A stretch of DNA of 50,245 bases from JALZDI01 sp965653225 (GCA_965653225.1 CBFGZI010000008.1:1-50245), one strand, 5' to 3'; shown: positions 8,581 through 16,490, counted from the stretch's first letter. Numbers and translations: made by a program. Notes: generated by a model from the sequence alone, not told the origin.

Positions 8581-9108
8581 TCAGTGCAGCCAGGTGTTCA
8601 GCGTGATCATCCCGGCGCCGAACAGTGCGGCGAAGAGCGTCTCGCCCAGCAGCCGCCAGCCGGTCACGCCGGCCACGTGCGCGGCCAGGTAGCCGACCAC
8701 TGCCAGCAGCCCGAGGGTCAGCCACAGTGCGGCGTTCACGGCCGCGTCGAGTCCGCTTCCGAAGGAGACCCACACGATCACGGTCAGCAGCGCCGGCAGG
8801 CCCCCGAGCGGTATCGCCAGGTCGCGGCGGCCGTAGTGCAGCAGCCGGTGCACGAGATGTGCGCGCTCACCGCCGGAGAGGTGCCCCAGTGCGTCGGTGT
8901 AGGCGAACGTGAACCAGTAGATGACCAGTACCATCAGGGATGCCCCCACCATGCCCTCGGGTGAGGTGTCCTCCTCCGAGACCAGGGCCAGGCCGGCGCC
9001 CATGATGACGGCCCCGTGCATGAGGCCCGCCGGGTGGGACTCCGACAGCCACTGTGCCGTCGCCCTGCGGATGCCGGGCCGCGGCGTCGCGCCCGCATGA
9101 ACCGCCAT
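8581..9108 (-). CDS. Hypothetical membrane protein
   Basis: The product is a membrane protein of 175 residues. A positively charged N-terminus (residues 1-30) precedes four or five hydrophobic segments. Charged loops lie at SEEDTSPEG and LGHLSGGERAHLVHRLLHYGRRD. The pattern LMVLVIYWFTFAYTDALGHL resembles membrane proteins annotated only as hypothetical in actinobacteria. The ATG at 9108 has the ribosome site GGGAGGGAAG, which rules out the longer upstream reading frame. It is divergent from the DUF7144 gene across 241 bp. Confidence 0.75.
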   Translation of the reverse strand: MAVHAGATPRPGIRRATAQWLSESHPAGLMHGAVIMGAGLALVSEEDTSPEGMVGASLMVLVIYWFTFAYTDALGHLSGGERAHLVHRLLHYGRRDLAIPLGGLPALLTVIVWVSFGSGLDAAVNAALWLTLGLLAVVGYLAAHVAGVTGWRLLGETLFAALFGAGMITLNTWLH

Positions 9109-9250
9109 GGTCTTCCCTCCCCGCACGCTCCCCGCGCTGACTCCCCATTCTCGGCAGCCCGGTGACACCCGCGCATCACCCTGGACGTACGAGGTCCCCG
9201 CCCTATTCGGCCGCCCCCCACGTTCCCAACAGCCACATTCCGAGCCACAT

Positions 9251-9267
9251 TCACACCGTGAGGGTGA
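9251..9267. promoter_or_regulatory. Degenerate copy of the TCACCCG-N3-CGGGTGA palindrome
   Basis: The sequence TCACACC-GTG-AGGGTGA matches the 7-3-7 palindrome at 11 of 14 informative positions. It lies 82 bp before the start of the DUF7144 gene at 9350, a distance similar to that of the perfect copies elsewhere. It could be a weaker site for the same regulator. The mismatches make chance resemblance possible. Confidence 0.4.
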
Positions 9268-9349
9268 GGCGCGGGCCCGCCGGCGGCACGAGCATGAGAA
9301 CGGAATGGGGGCCCTCCCTCGCAGGGCCGCTGAGAAGAAGGAGCCACAC

Positions 9350-9754
9350 ATGGCACAGGTACACCACGCACCCACGTCGGGCTGGGTCGGCATGGCGATG
9401 TTCGGCGGAGTCATGATGATGGTCGCCGGCACGTTCCACGCGATGGCCGGGCTCGTGGGCATCTTCAACGACAGCTACTGGCTCGTCCCCAGCTCGGACC
9501 TGGTGGTCACCATCGACTACACCGCATGGGGCTGGATACACCTGATCATCGGCGCACTCGCGATCGCCGCCGGTGCCGGCATCCTGGCCGGGCAGGCCTG
9601 GGCACGCGTCACCGGCGTCATCCTGGCAGTCATCAGCGCTCTGGTGAACCTTGCCTTCATGGCGGCGTTCCCGCTGTGGGCGACGCTGATCATCGCGATC
9701 GACGTCCTGGTGATCTACGCCCTCGTCGCGCACGGCAAGGAGATCACGGCCTGA
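9350..9754 (+). CDS. DUF7144 family membrane protein (paralogue 1)
   Basis: This four-TM membrane protein has 134 residues. Typical family features are GTFHAMAGLVGIFNDSYW after the first helix, a conserved YTAWGWIHLIIGAL segment, GQAWARVTGVILAV and a last helix LIIAIDVLVIYALVAHG. Function is unknown. The start follows a GAAGAAGGAG ribosome site. A close paralogue lies at 15993-16409; both begin MAQVHH, and the sequence around NLAFMAAFP is nearly identical. Both copies are preceded by a TCACCCG-type palindrome (degenerate here, perfect at the second copy), which suggests common regulation. Confidence 0.88.
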   Translation: MAQVHHAPTSGWVGMAMFGGVMMMVAGTFHAMAGLVGIFNDSYWLVPSSDLVVTIDYTAWGWIHLIIGALAIAAGAGILAGQAWARVTGVILAVISALVNLAFMAAFPLWATLIIAIDVLVIYALVAHGKEITA

Positions 9755-9782
9755 CCATCACCTGAACCAGCCGCGGGGCTCG

Positions 9783-9824
9783 CAGTCACCCGGTTCGGGA
9801 CCTCTCACCCGAATCGGGTGACTG
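9783..9824. terminator. Long hairpin between convergent genes, containing a TCACCCG palindrome
   Basis: The arms CAGTCACCCG and CGGGTGACTG pair perfectly, and inner bases extend the stem to about 17 bp with one wobble. The hairpin sits 28 bp past the DUF7144 stop and before the end of the convergent PH-domain gene, so termination is the likely role. The right part (9805-9821) also reads TCACCCG-AAT-CGGGTGA. No gene starts nearby, so that match may be part of the hairpin, not an operator. Confidence 0.65.
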
Positions 9825-9851
9825 TGTCACGTCCGCAGGGCGCCCCACACG

Positions 9852-9891
9852 GTGCCCAGATGCCCAGGTGCCCGGGTGCCCAGGTGCCGCG
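9852..9891. repeat. 8-bp tandem repeat, five units
   Basis: Five consecutive 8-bp units follow the pattern GTGCCCAG: GTGCCCAG, ATGCCCAG, GTGCCCGG, GTGCCCAG, GTGCCGCG. They fill the space up to the stop codon of the PH-domain gene. They are probably a slippage-prone spacer; no function is suggested. Confidence 0.7.
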
Positions 9892-9892
9892 G

Positions 9893-10414
9893 TCACGTGC
9901 CGTCGACGGCCCGGCCCTCACGTGCCGCGCGCGCCAGCTCGTTCAGTCGGAGCGCCACCTGGTGGATGTCGGGAATATCCACCCACTCGATCGTGCCCTC
10001 CTCGCTGGCCGCGGACACCCGGAGCGTGCCCGCACCCACCATCCGGTCGAGGACCCCCTGGTCGAACGCCACGTCGTTGACCCGGGTGAGCGGGATGTCC
10101 CGGCCCGAGCGCCGCAGCACACCCCTGCGGGTGGCCAGCCGCTCGTTGGTGAGCGTGTACGTGCGGTGCCACCAGGCCATCGTCGGCCACACCCCGAATA
10201 CCAGCACGACCCCGGCGAACGCGACCCACCCCAACGTGGCCAGCCAGGCGAAGAATCCTTCGCTGGGAGTGATGGCGAGCACCGCGACCAGGCAGACCAG
10301 GGCGCCGACGCAGATCATCCATGTCCCGATGAGGTGCTTCCAGTGCTCGTGCATCTCCAGCACGATCCGCTCGCCCGCGGAAAGCTGGTCGGCCGGAAGC
10401 CCCATGTGACTCAT
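9893..10414 (-). CDS. PH domain-containing membrane protein (bPH2/DUF304-like)
   Basis: The product has about 173 residues: a soluble N-terminus, two TM helices (about 30-48 and 55-77), then a bacterial PH-like domain. The domain shows the usual HRTYTLTNERLATRRGVLRRSGRDIPLTRVNDVAFDQ-type pattern, continued by GTLRVSAASEEGTIEWVDIPD. The family is membrane-anchored and of unknown role, often linked to stress or envelope functions. ATG codons at 10414 and 10405 are both possible; neither has a strong ribosome site. It is transcribed alone, 100 bp downstream of the YihY gene. Confidence 0.82.
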   Translation of the reverse strand: MSHMGLPADQLSAGERIVLEMHEHWKHLIGTWMICVGALVCLVAVLAITPSEGFFAWLATLGWVAFAGVVLVFGVWPTMAWWHRTYTLTNERLATRRGVLRRSGRDIPLTRVNDVAFDQGVLDRMVGAGTLRVSAASEEGTIEWVDIPDIHQVALRLNELARAAREGRAVDGT

Positions 10415-10513
10415 GATGCCACTCGGGTTCTCGGCACACGTCGGTTACGCGACGGCGCCATGCCCTCGGGCCCGCTGTTCAGATACGGGTTCACGCGCGC
10501 TCACCCTTCCCCA

Positions 10514-11521
10514 TCAGTTTCCGTGCGGGTGCCGGCCCAGGTGATGGCGTCGACGCCGCGGCTCGAAGGAGACCTCGATCGTCTCGAAGCCCTTGTTCTG
10601 CTGAGCACCGGCGTACGACGCGTAAGCGCGCCGGTCTGCGTCGGTCAGGTCGACGTTGTCGGTGAAAGGTGTCAGCAGCGCGCGCGGGTACAGCTGCCGC
10701 TCACGCACGACGTTCAGCTCGACGCACATCACCATCAGCACTGCGCAGATGTAGATCCACGCCATCAGCCCGAGCACTACCGCGAACACGCCGTAGGTGA
10801 GGTTGGTGTTGCTCACCACGCCGTTGACGTAGGCGGCGCCGGCGATCTGCATGACGTGCAGCGACAAGGCTGCCGCCAGACCCCCGGGCACGACGTCGCG
10901 GAACGCGTGGTCGTCGCTGGTCGCGAGCCAGAAGATCAGGGAGAACACGAACGTGTTGAGCCCGAGGGACAGCAGCGCGACGATCACCTGCGTCCAGGGC
11001 GCCAGCCCACCGAGGAGGGCGTCCATCTCCGACGCGGCCATCGAGATCAAGGTGATCCCGAGAACCGACAGCGCCGCAACGATGAGGAGCAGCATGCTGC
11101 GCAGCCGACTGAACAGCGGGTTGGGCCTGCGGTTGCGCGGCACCCCCCAGGCGACGTTCATCGCGTGCTGTGTGGCCTGGGCGATGCCCAGCGCGCCGTA
11201 GATCGCACCGAGCAGGCCGACCACGATCGCCACGGTGCTGCCGGTGAGCCCCACCCGGGCCGCGCCTAGCTCGTCGCCGATGACGGGGAACTGAGCAACT
11301 GCGGAGTCGAGGATGTCCTGGCGCAGCTCGGGGTTGCCCTCGAGCACGAAGCCGAGGATCGAAGAGCCGAGCAGCAGCAGCGGGAAGATCGACAGGAACG
11401 CGTAGTAGGTGACCAGTGCCGCGAGGTAGCCCCCCTGGTCGTCGAAGAACTTGTAGACGATCCCGAGCGGGAACCCCAGCCAGGTGTGCCGCCGCTGGTA
11501 GTCGTCGATGTGCTTGATCAT
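10514..11521 (-). CDS. YihY/BrkB family membrane protein
   Basis: This integral membrane protein of 335 residues has about six TM helices. Family marks are GGYLAALVTYYAFLSIFPLLLL near the N-terminus, the AIYGALGIAQATQHAMN segment, and TYGVFAVVLGLMAWIY before a last helix and ELNVVRER. Despite the old name ribonuclease BN, this family is not a nuclease; its function is unknown. The ATG at 11521 follows GGAG. The upstream gene in the same direction ends 51 bp before it, so the two are likely co-transcribed under the palindrome at 13052. Confidence 0.88.
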   Translation of the reverse strand: MIKHIDDYQRRHTWLGFPLGIVYKFFDDQGGYLAALVTYYAFLSIFPLLLLGSSILGFVLEGNPELRQDILDSAVAQFPVIGDELGAARVGLTGSTVAIVVGLLGAIYGALGIAQATQHAMNVAWGVPRNRRPNPLFSRLRSMLLLIVAALSVLGITLISMAASEMDALLGGLAPWTQVIVALLSLGLNTFVFSLIFWLATSDDHAFRDVVPGGLAAALSLHVMQIAGAAYVNGVVSNTNLTYGVFAVVLGLMAWIYICAVLMVMCVELNVVRERQLYPRALLTPFTDNVDLTDADRRAYASYAGAQQNKGFETIEVSFEPRRRRHHLGRHPHGN

Positions 11522-11572
11522 CTCGGTCTCCGGCCGCCGTACCGCCGACGACGCGGGACGGTCACGAAAGCC

Positions 11573-12958
11573 CTAGGTGGACACCGCCGGCCCGGTCGGC
11601 CCCGCCGGCCCCACCGGCCTGCCGGGGCTCGACAGCACCTGCAGGACCAGCAGCGCGGCCAGCAGGCCGACGGCGATCCACACCACCAGGGTGGGTGTGG
11701 GGTACGCCGGCAGCAGGAACGCCATGAACGCGACGATCACGAGGCCGATGCGGACGGCATGCGTGTGCGGTGCCACGCGCTGCGAGACCGGCAGCATCCG
11801 CACCCCGAGCGACGACAGGCCCCGGCTGGCAGCCGCAGCGCCGCTGGTCGACGCCTGGCGAACGGTGGTGGCGGTCCGCGACCCCCCGAGCAGGAAGGCG
11901 CCCGCCGCGATCACCAGCGCGCCCAAACCGACGGCGCGGACGCCCTCGCGCAGGAAGCGCACGATCGTGTCGAAGATGTCCGCCGCCGCGTCTTGCGGCA
12001 TCACGCTCGCTGGTATGGCGTCCAGGTACGCCAGTCGCGCAACCGCCAGTCCGATGCCGACGAGCAGCATGCTCGCCGCCACACCGAGACCCGCACCGAT
12101 GAGCGCGAGACGGTGGTCACGGGCGAGGTACACGCCCAGCCCGAGAAGGAACAGCGTGACGAACGGCAGCCACAGTCCCAGCGTGTTGAGCAGGTCGAAC
12201 CCGCGCTGCAGCCTCGGCAGGTCGTTTGAGCGCAGGATGACGAACGAGGCGTTGATATCGGGGATGTTCTGAGCGAGCCCGAACCCCCTCGCGGTGAGAC
12301 GCTGCTTCACCGCACTGACGAACGGGGCCAGCTGCACGCTGACCGTTGTGCCCTGCACCTTCAGCGCCGAGCTCTGGCCGCTGAGCGTGGCCACCAGCGC
12401 GCCGTGTGCCGCGCGGTTGGCCTCAGCCCAGGCGTTGGCGAACTCGCTGCTCGCGACGACGTTGCCGATCTGGTCCTGCACGGCGTTCTGGATGCCGTTG
12501 GCCATGACACCAGAGAGCGCCTGGAGGTTCTGCCCGACGTCGTTGGGCAGCCTGCTCTGCAGGGCGCTGATCGCGTCTGAGGTGAGCCCCTGGACGTCGA
12601 CGCGGGAGAAGATCTCGTTGGTGATCCGCGTGGTCACCATCGCCTGCACCGCCGGGTCGTTGGCCAGCGGCGCCACCGTCTCGACGTAGCGGTTGGTGTC
12701 GAACACCTGGCTCTTGGCCCATACCGCGACGACGGAGACCGGCGCCAGCAGGCAGGCCAGGATCAGCACGAGCACGGCAGCGACCGTGTTGCGACGCCCG
12801 CGCGAGGGTCGGTCGGATGCGACGGCACCGACGGCACCTGCCTCCTCGGTCGGTGGCGCCGACCTCAGCGCGGCGACCTCGGCTCGCAGCCGCTGCAGCT
12901 CCTGGCGCTCGTCGGGGCTCAGATCCGGACCGGGACCGGTGGACTGATCACTGCTCAC
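11573..12958 (-). CDS. Large hypothetical membrane protein with N-terminal coiled coil
   Basis: The product has about 461 residues. A short coiled coil (SPDERQELQRLRAEVAALRS) precedes a first TM helix (VLVLILACLLAPVSVVAVWA). A long extracytoplasmic domain of about 190 residues follows, including RYVETVAPLANDPAVQAMV, as in similar actinobacterial proteins. Several TM helices and a GPAGPTGPA collagen-like tail end the protein. GTG at 12958 is chosen because AGGGAG stands 8 bp before it; a GTG at 12967 has no room for a ribosome site. The function is unknown. A perfect TCACCCG-N3-CGGGTGA palindrome lies 93 bp upstream. Confidence 0.78.
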   Translation of the reverse strand: MSSDQSTGPGPDLSPDERQELQRLRAEVAALRSAPPTEEAGAVGAVASDRPSRGRRNTVAAVLVLILACLLAPVSVVAVWAKSQVFDTNRYVETVAPLANDPAVQAMVTTRITNEIFSRVDVQGLTSDAISALQSRLPNDVGQNLQALSGVMANGIQNAVQDQIGNVVASSEFANAWAEANRAAHGALVATLSGQSSALKVQGTTVSVQLAPFVSAVKQRLTARGFGLAQNIPDINASFVILRSNDLPRLQRGFDLLNTLGLWLPFVTLFLLGLGVYLARDHRLALIGAGLGVAASMLLVGIGLAVARLAYLDAIPASVMPQDAAADIFDTIVRFLREGVRAVGLGALVIAAGAFLLGGSRTATTVRQASTSGAAAASRGLSSLGVRMLPVSQRVAPHTHAVRIGLVIVAFMAFLLPAYPTPTLVVWIAVGLLAALLVLQVLSSPGRPVGPAGPTGPAVST

Positions 12959-13051
12959 CTGACTCACTCCCTACCCGCATACCGCCGACAGCACCCCGGC
13001 GAGGACGTGGTGTCTTGCGTCGATGGAACGCCGCCGGCGCCGCTGCGGGCA

Positions 13052-13068
13052 TCACCCGATGCGGGTGA
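13052..13068. promoter_or_regulatory. TCACCCG-N3-CGGGTGA palindrome, copy upstream of the 11573-12958 gene
   Basis: This is a perfect 7-3-7 inverted repeat with spacer ATG. It is in the 138-bp gap between the RDD gene stop and the start of the large membrane protein gene, at a distance suited to an activator site. Copies with the same arms occur at 9805, 14909 and 16474. Confidence 0.6.
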
Positions 13069-13096
13069 AAGTCCCTGGGTGGTAACCCCGCACGGC

Positions 13097-13594
13097 TCAT
13101 GCGCTGCTGTGCAGGAGACGGCGGCGGGGTGCCCAGTCGTAGACGACGCGGGTACGTAGGAACACGTCCTGCAGCGAACGCTTCTCGCGGCTCACCGCGC
13201 ACCACAGCAGCCCGATCGGCACGAGCCCGCAGAACACGGCGCGCAGCAGCGCACCGGGCAGCCGGAGCCGTTCGCCGTTGTGGTTGAGCACGCGCAGCCC
13301 GAGCACCAGGTCGCCGTACGTGCGGCCGCTGAACCACCAAGCCGCCGTGAGGTACACGACGAGCACGAAGAACGCGGCGGTGAGGCTGCGCAGCAGCGAG
13401 GAGTCCGGGAAGGTGAAGTGCCGTGGGTCGAGAAGGAACACGAAGACCGCCAGGCCGCAGTAGCTCAGGAGCAGGACCGCTGCCACGACGCCGGCGTCGA
13501 TCGCCGAGGCGGCGACCCGCGTGACCACGCCGGCCGCCTGGCCCTGGTAGGGCCGTGCCTCGCGCGGGACCGGGCTGATCCCGCCCTCCATCAT
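13097..13594 (-). CDS. RDD family membrane protein
   Basis: The product has 165 residues with the RDD-domain arrangement: AGVVTRVAASAIDAGVVAAVLL at the first helix (Arg and Asp conserved), a second helix, then WWFSGRTYGDLVLGLRVL, and a final helix before EKRSLQDVFLRTRVVYD. Family members have been linked to ion or small-molecule transport, but the role here is unknown. The ATG at 13594 overlaps the stop of the upstream gene in an ATGA, which fixes the start and shows translational coupling. Confidence 0.87.
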   Translation of the reverse strand: MMEGGISPVPREARPYQGQAAGVVTRVAASAIDAGVVAAVLLLSYCGLAVFVFLLDPRHFTFPDSSLLRSLTAAFFVLVVYLTAAWWFSGRTYGDLVLGLRVLNHNGERLRLPGALLRAVFCGLVPIGLLWCAVSREKRSLQDVFLRTRVVYDWAPRRRLLHSSA

Positions 13595-14349
13595 GGCCGG
13601 ACCGGTAGCTGCGGGCCCGGCAGTGCACCCGGTGGCTGCGTGGGCGTCCCAGTGGGCGGCTGGATCGGCGGTTGGGTCGGCGTCTGGGTCCGCGACGACC
13701 TCCGCCGCCGCCGCAGCAGCCGGTCGACGGCGTGCCCGACGGCCTCGTCCGCCGCGATGCCCTGCATGCGCGTGTTCCGTACCGTCTCCGAGGCCATGGA
13801 CCCGGTCGACTCCCGGATGAGGTCGGGCAGGTCGATCTCGTCGATCACGCCCTCGGCCAGCCCGACGAGGTCGATGCGGCTGAGGACGGCGTCGACCACG
13901 GCGTCGAGGTCGACCCGCTCGAGGACGATCGCGGTCAGGTCGAGCCGCTTCACGATCCTGTCGAGGTCTATCCGTTCGGCGGCGGCGTCGAGGTCCACCG
14001 CAGAGACCACTTCGTCGAGGTCGACCTGCTCGGTGAGCAGCGTCGCGACGTCGACCCGCCGCAGCACCTCCGCGGCGACGAGCGGCACCAGCCGGTCGTT
14101 GAGCTCGGCCAGGTCGTTGCGGGCGGTGACGCGGTACGCGGCCCCCCGGCTCCCCAGCCGTGACAGCCAGTGTCCGGGCTGCAGCCTGTGCGGGACTCCG
14201 GGTGGCCGCAGCGCCGCCCCCACGACCGGTTCGAGCAGCGGACGCGTACGACGGGCGACCGCCGTAGCGGCCGCGACGACCGCCACGGACAGCCCCACCG
14301 CCACGTCGACCGGATCAGGGCCGGCGGCGGTGGGGCTGGGGTCGGTCAT
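13591..14349 (-). CDS. Hypothetical protein with [VIL]DL repeats
   Basis: The product has 252 residues. After a short hydrophobic N-terminus (about 15-32) and a basic stretch, residues about 95-175 consist of eight or so repeats of 9-13 residues, each starting V/I/L-D-L or V-D-V (for example VDLDEVVSA, VDLDAAAER, IDLDRIVKR). The C-terminus is basic (LLRRRRRSS), then a Thr/Pro/Gln-rich tail. The repeats suggest an elongated helical or solenoid scaffold. It is coupled to the RDD gene by a 4-bp overlap, so the two products may act together. A GGGGGGTG ribosome site precedes the ATG. No function is known. Confidence 0.75.
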   Translation of the reverse strand: MTDPSPTAAGPDPVDVAVGLSVAVVAAATAVARRTRPLLEPVVGAALRPPGVPHRLQPGHWLSRLGSRGAAYRVTARNDLAELNDRLVPLVAAEVLRRVDVATLLTEQVDLDEVVSAVDLDAAAERIDLDRIVKRLDLTAIVLERVDLDAVVDAVLSRIDLVGLAEGVIDEIDLPDLIRESTGSMASETVRNTRMQGIAADEAVGHAVDRLLRRRRRSSRTQTPTQPPIQPPTGTPTQPPGALPGPQLPVRP

Positions 14350-14386
14350 GACGCACCCCCCGACGGGTCAGGGAGCGGTCGTCTGC

Positions 14387-14821
14387 CTACGCGGCCCCGC
14401 TGGTGGGCTGCGGAGGGCCGGTCACCGGAGCCGGGCTGGGGCCGGCGAGCAGCTTGGCCTTGGCGGAGTCGTACTCGGCCGCCGTGATGACCCCGCGGTC
14501 GCGCAGGTCCGCCAGCTTGGTCAGCTCGTCAGCCACGCTCGCTCCGCTACCCGCTGCGTCTCGCACGTAGCTCCGGAACGCCTTCTCGCTCTCCTGGCTG
14601 GCACGCACGGCACGTTCGTTCATCGACCGTCCGCGAACGATCAGGTACAGCAGGACGCCGAGCCACGGAAGCACGATGACGAACAGGCACCACAGCGCCT
14701 TCGCCCATCCAGAGAGGTCCTGGTCGCGGAACAGGTCGGTGATGACGACGATCATCAGCCAGAACCACGCCACGAGCAGCATGAACCAGAAGATGGACGC
14801 CATCACTTCGAGGAATGACAT
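14387..14821 (-). CDS. PLDc_N and SHOCT domain membrane protein
   Basis: The product has 144 residues. Two TM helices (about 5-28 and 42-63) match the phospholipase D N-terminal-type membrane hairpin, with DLFRDQDLSGWAKALW between them and VLLYLIVRGRSM after. The C-terminus carries a SHOCT motif (ELTKLADLRDRGVITAAEYDSAKAKLL), a short oligomerisation module. There is no catalytic PLD part. The ATG at 14821 has GGAAAGG at suitable spacing; the ATG at 14830 is too close to it. A perfect palindrome lies 87 bp upstream. Such proteins are often part of envelope-stress regulons. Confidence 0.85.
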   Translation of the reverse strand: MSFLEVMASIFWFMLLVAWFWLMIVVITDLFRDQDLSGWAKALWCLFVIVLPWLGVLLYLIVRGRSMNERAVRASQESEKAFRSYVRDAAGSGASVADELTKLADLRDRGVITAAEYDSAKAKLLAGPSPAPVTGPPQPTSGAA

Positions 14822-14908
14822 GCTGAACATCCTTTCCCGGGATCAAGCCCGAATCTGGGCCTGTGACCAGGTCCTCCTTCAGGCTGCTGCCGGGCCCGCG
14901 CCGCTGCA

Positions 14909-14925
14909 TCACCCGACTCGGGTGA
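14909..14925. promoter_or_regulatory. TCACCCG-N3-CGGGTGA palindrome upstream of the SHOCT gene
   Basis: This is a perfect 7-3-7 inverted repeat with spacer ACT in the divergent gap between the SHOCT gene and the gene at 15090. A second half-site, CGGGTGA (14980-14986), preceded by TAGCCCC, lies nearer the rightward gene. Both sites have GAACTAGCCC next to them, a local direct repeat. This fits a divergent promoter controlled by one regulator. Confidence 0.6.
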
Positions 14926-15089
14926 ACTAGCCCAGACCACCCTTCCCCGCTACGGGACGCACGCAGAACTAGCCCCCTTCGGGTGATACCGCGACGCCGT
15001 CCCGTGCAGCACAGTGGAGTTGTCCTTCTCGGGCGGGCGTAACCAGTCGGCTGTCCCCCGGTGCCGGGGGAGAAGGAGCAGGGACGGAC

Positions 15090-15788
15090 GTGCCCAGGTA
15101 CAGGGACGTATGGGTGACGCTCACCGCCGTCACCGCCACCGTGGGTGTGTGCATCGCCGTTCTGACGTGGTCGGTCGCGGGGGTTACGGGCGCATTCATC
15201 GCGGGCGGCGTCATGGGCGGCGCCATGACCGCGGCGCTCGCGCCGGAGGACCTCTCCAGGCCGTGGCGGCGAGCCGCCCTGGGGGCTCTGGCTTCCGGCG
15301 TCGGCGTGGTCTCGGTCGCCGGCCTGGTGGTGGTGCTGAGGGCCGGCGCGCTGGTGCTCCTGCTGGCGGCCACGCTGTCCGCGCCCCCGCTGGTGCGGCT
15401 GCTGCGCGAGCGGCTCGCCGCAAAGCGGCCGAAACCGCCCGCTGAGCAGGAGACGGAGACCGTCGAGCGGCCGTTGGACGACCTGGTCGGCGACAACTGG
15501 CCGGCACCCGACAGGGTCACCATCGAGCTCTCGCTCCCGATGGCGCCGGAGAGCCTCGACGACGACGCCCTCTGCTGGGCCTGGCGGCGCAGCTACGTCG
15601 TGCTGCAGCACACGCGCACCTCGGCGACGCGCCTGCACGTCGTACAGGTACGGCAGGCCTACCTCGACGAGCTCGAGCGCCGCAACGCGATGGGGCTGGC
15701 CGCCTGGCTGGCCTCGGGTGCCCGCGCCGCGGGCAACCCGAGCCGGTTCATCCACCATCACCACTCGAACCACGCGAACAACGACTGA
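15090..15788 (+). CDS. Hypothetical membrane protein with conserved C-terminal domain
   Basis: The product has 232 residues. Two to four hydrophobic segments cover about residues 7-50 and 60-105. A soluble C-terminal part follows: LDDDALCWAWRRSYVVLQ, HVVQVRQAYLDELERRN and FxxWL/SGxRAAGNPSRFI-type residues, a pattern I recall in actinobacterial proteins of unknown role. It ends in a His-rich tail. The GTG at 15090 follows GAAGGAGCAGGGA. It faces the SHOCT gene across a promoter region with a perfect palindrome and a half-site, and so may share its control. Confidence 0.75.
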   Translation: MPRYRDVWVTLTAVTATVGVCIAVLTWSVAGVTGAFIAGGVMGGAMTAALAPEDLSRPWRRAALGALASGVGVVSVAGLVVVLRAGALVLLLAATLSAPPLVRLLRERLAAKRPKPPAEQETETVERPLDDLVGDNWPAPDRVTIELSLPMAPESLDDDALCWAWRRSYVVLQHTRTSATRLHVVQVRQAYLDELERRNAMGLAAWLASGARAAGNPSRFIHHHHSNHANND

Positions 15789-15820
15789 CGGCGACTGACG
15801 CCGGTTGGGCGCGGGCGCCG

Positions 15821-15891
15821 CACGCCATGTAACCGGGCCTGCTGGTCGCTTCCCACGGCGCATGACAGCCGGGAAGCGACCACACGCCATG
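15821..15891 (+). repeat. Structured interspersed repeat, copy B
   Basis: The copy has CCATGTAACCGGG, six nucleotides, GGTCGCTTCCC (15844-15854), a 16-nt loop, and GGGAAGCGACC (15871-15881). The stem is perfect. The loop differs from the other copies in reading GGCGCATGACAGCC. It lies between the 3' ends of the rightward gene ending at 15788 and the convergent DUF7144 gene ending at 15993. Confidence 0.8.
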
Positions 15892-15992
15892 GGAGCGGGG
15901 CGCCAGGACAACCAGCGTTACGGGACGGCTCGACGGGACGCGGCGCCAGCGGCAGCGAGAGCGGACGAGGCCGAGCGCGGATGCGGGACGGG

Positions 15993-16409
15993 TCAGCGGG
16001 TCAGGCTGTACTCGTCGCTGCGCACCAGCAGCGAGTGGATCACCAGGATGTCCAGCCCGATGACGAGGAACGCCCAGATCGGGAAGGCGGCCATGAAGGC
16101 CAGGTTGACCAGGGCGCTCAGCACGGCCAGCCCGACGCCGACCATGCGTGCCCACGCCTGGCCCCGTAGCACGCTGAACCCCGTCAACAGCGCGACCGCG
16201 CCCACCACGAGGTGCAGCCATCCCCACGCGGTGTAGTTGACCGACACCACCAGGCCCGAGCTGGGCACCTGCCAGTAGGCGTCGTTGAAGATCGCGACGA
16301 ACCCGGCAAGCACGTGGAAACCGCCCGCCAGGACCAGCATGATCCCGCCGAAGGCCTCGTGGCCCTCCCATCCCGACGTCGCAGCGCTCGGGTGATGAAC
16401 CTGTGCCAT
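15993..16409 (-). CDS. DUF7144 family membrane protein (paralogue 2)
   Basis: The product is a four-TM protein of 138 residues, paralogous to the one at 9350-9754. It shares the MAQVHH start, GGFHVLAGFVAIFNDAYW, YTAWGWLHLVVGAV, GQAWARMVGVGLAVLSALVN and FMAAFPIW. The ATG at 16409 has a GGAGG site. A perfect TCACCCG-N3-CGGGTGA palindrome is 64 bp upstream. Function is unknown. Duplication within 7 kb with retained regulatory sequence suggests that dosage or differential use matters. Confidence 0.88.
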   Translation of the reverse strand: MAQVHHPSAATSGWEGHEAFGGIMLVLAGGFHVLAGFVAIFNDAYWQVPSSGLVVSVNYTAWGWLHLVVGAVALLTGFSVLRGQAWARMVGVGLAVLSALVNLAFMAAFPIWAFLVIGLDILVIHSLLVRSDEYSLTR

Positions 16410-16473
16410 GGATGCCGCCTCCATCCTCGTCGCGGCCCTGCACCCATCGTCACCGCGACGAGCGCCCGCGGGC

Positions 16474-16490
16474 TCACCCGTGCCGGGTGA
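16474..16490. promoter_or_regulatory. TCACCCG-N3-CGGGTGA palindrome between DUF7144 and EEP genes
   Basis: This is a perfect 7-3-7 inverted repeat with spacer TGC in a divergent gap of 138 bp. It is 64 bp from the DUF7144 start and 57 bp from the GTG of the rightward EEP gene, so it could control either or both. Confidence 0.6.

Noticed and set aside
9805..9821. Palindrome copy as an operator
   Set aside because: It is between two gene ends and is half of a longer hairpin, so a terminator explains it better; it is not counted as regulatory evidence.
9852..9891. CRISPR-like or regulatory array
   Set aside because: Units are only 8 bp with no spacers; this is a simple tandem repeat.
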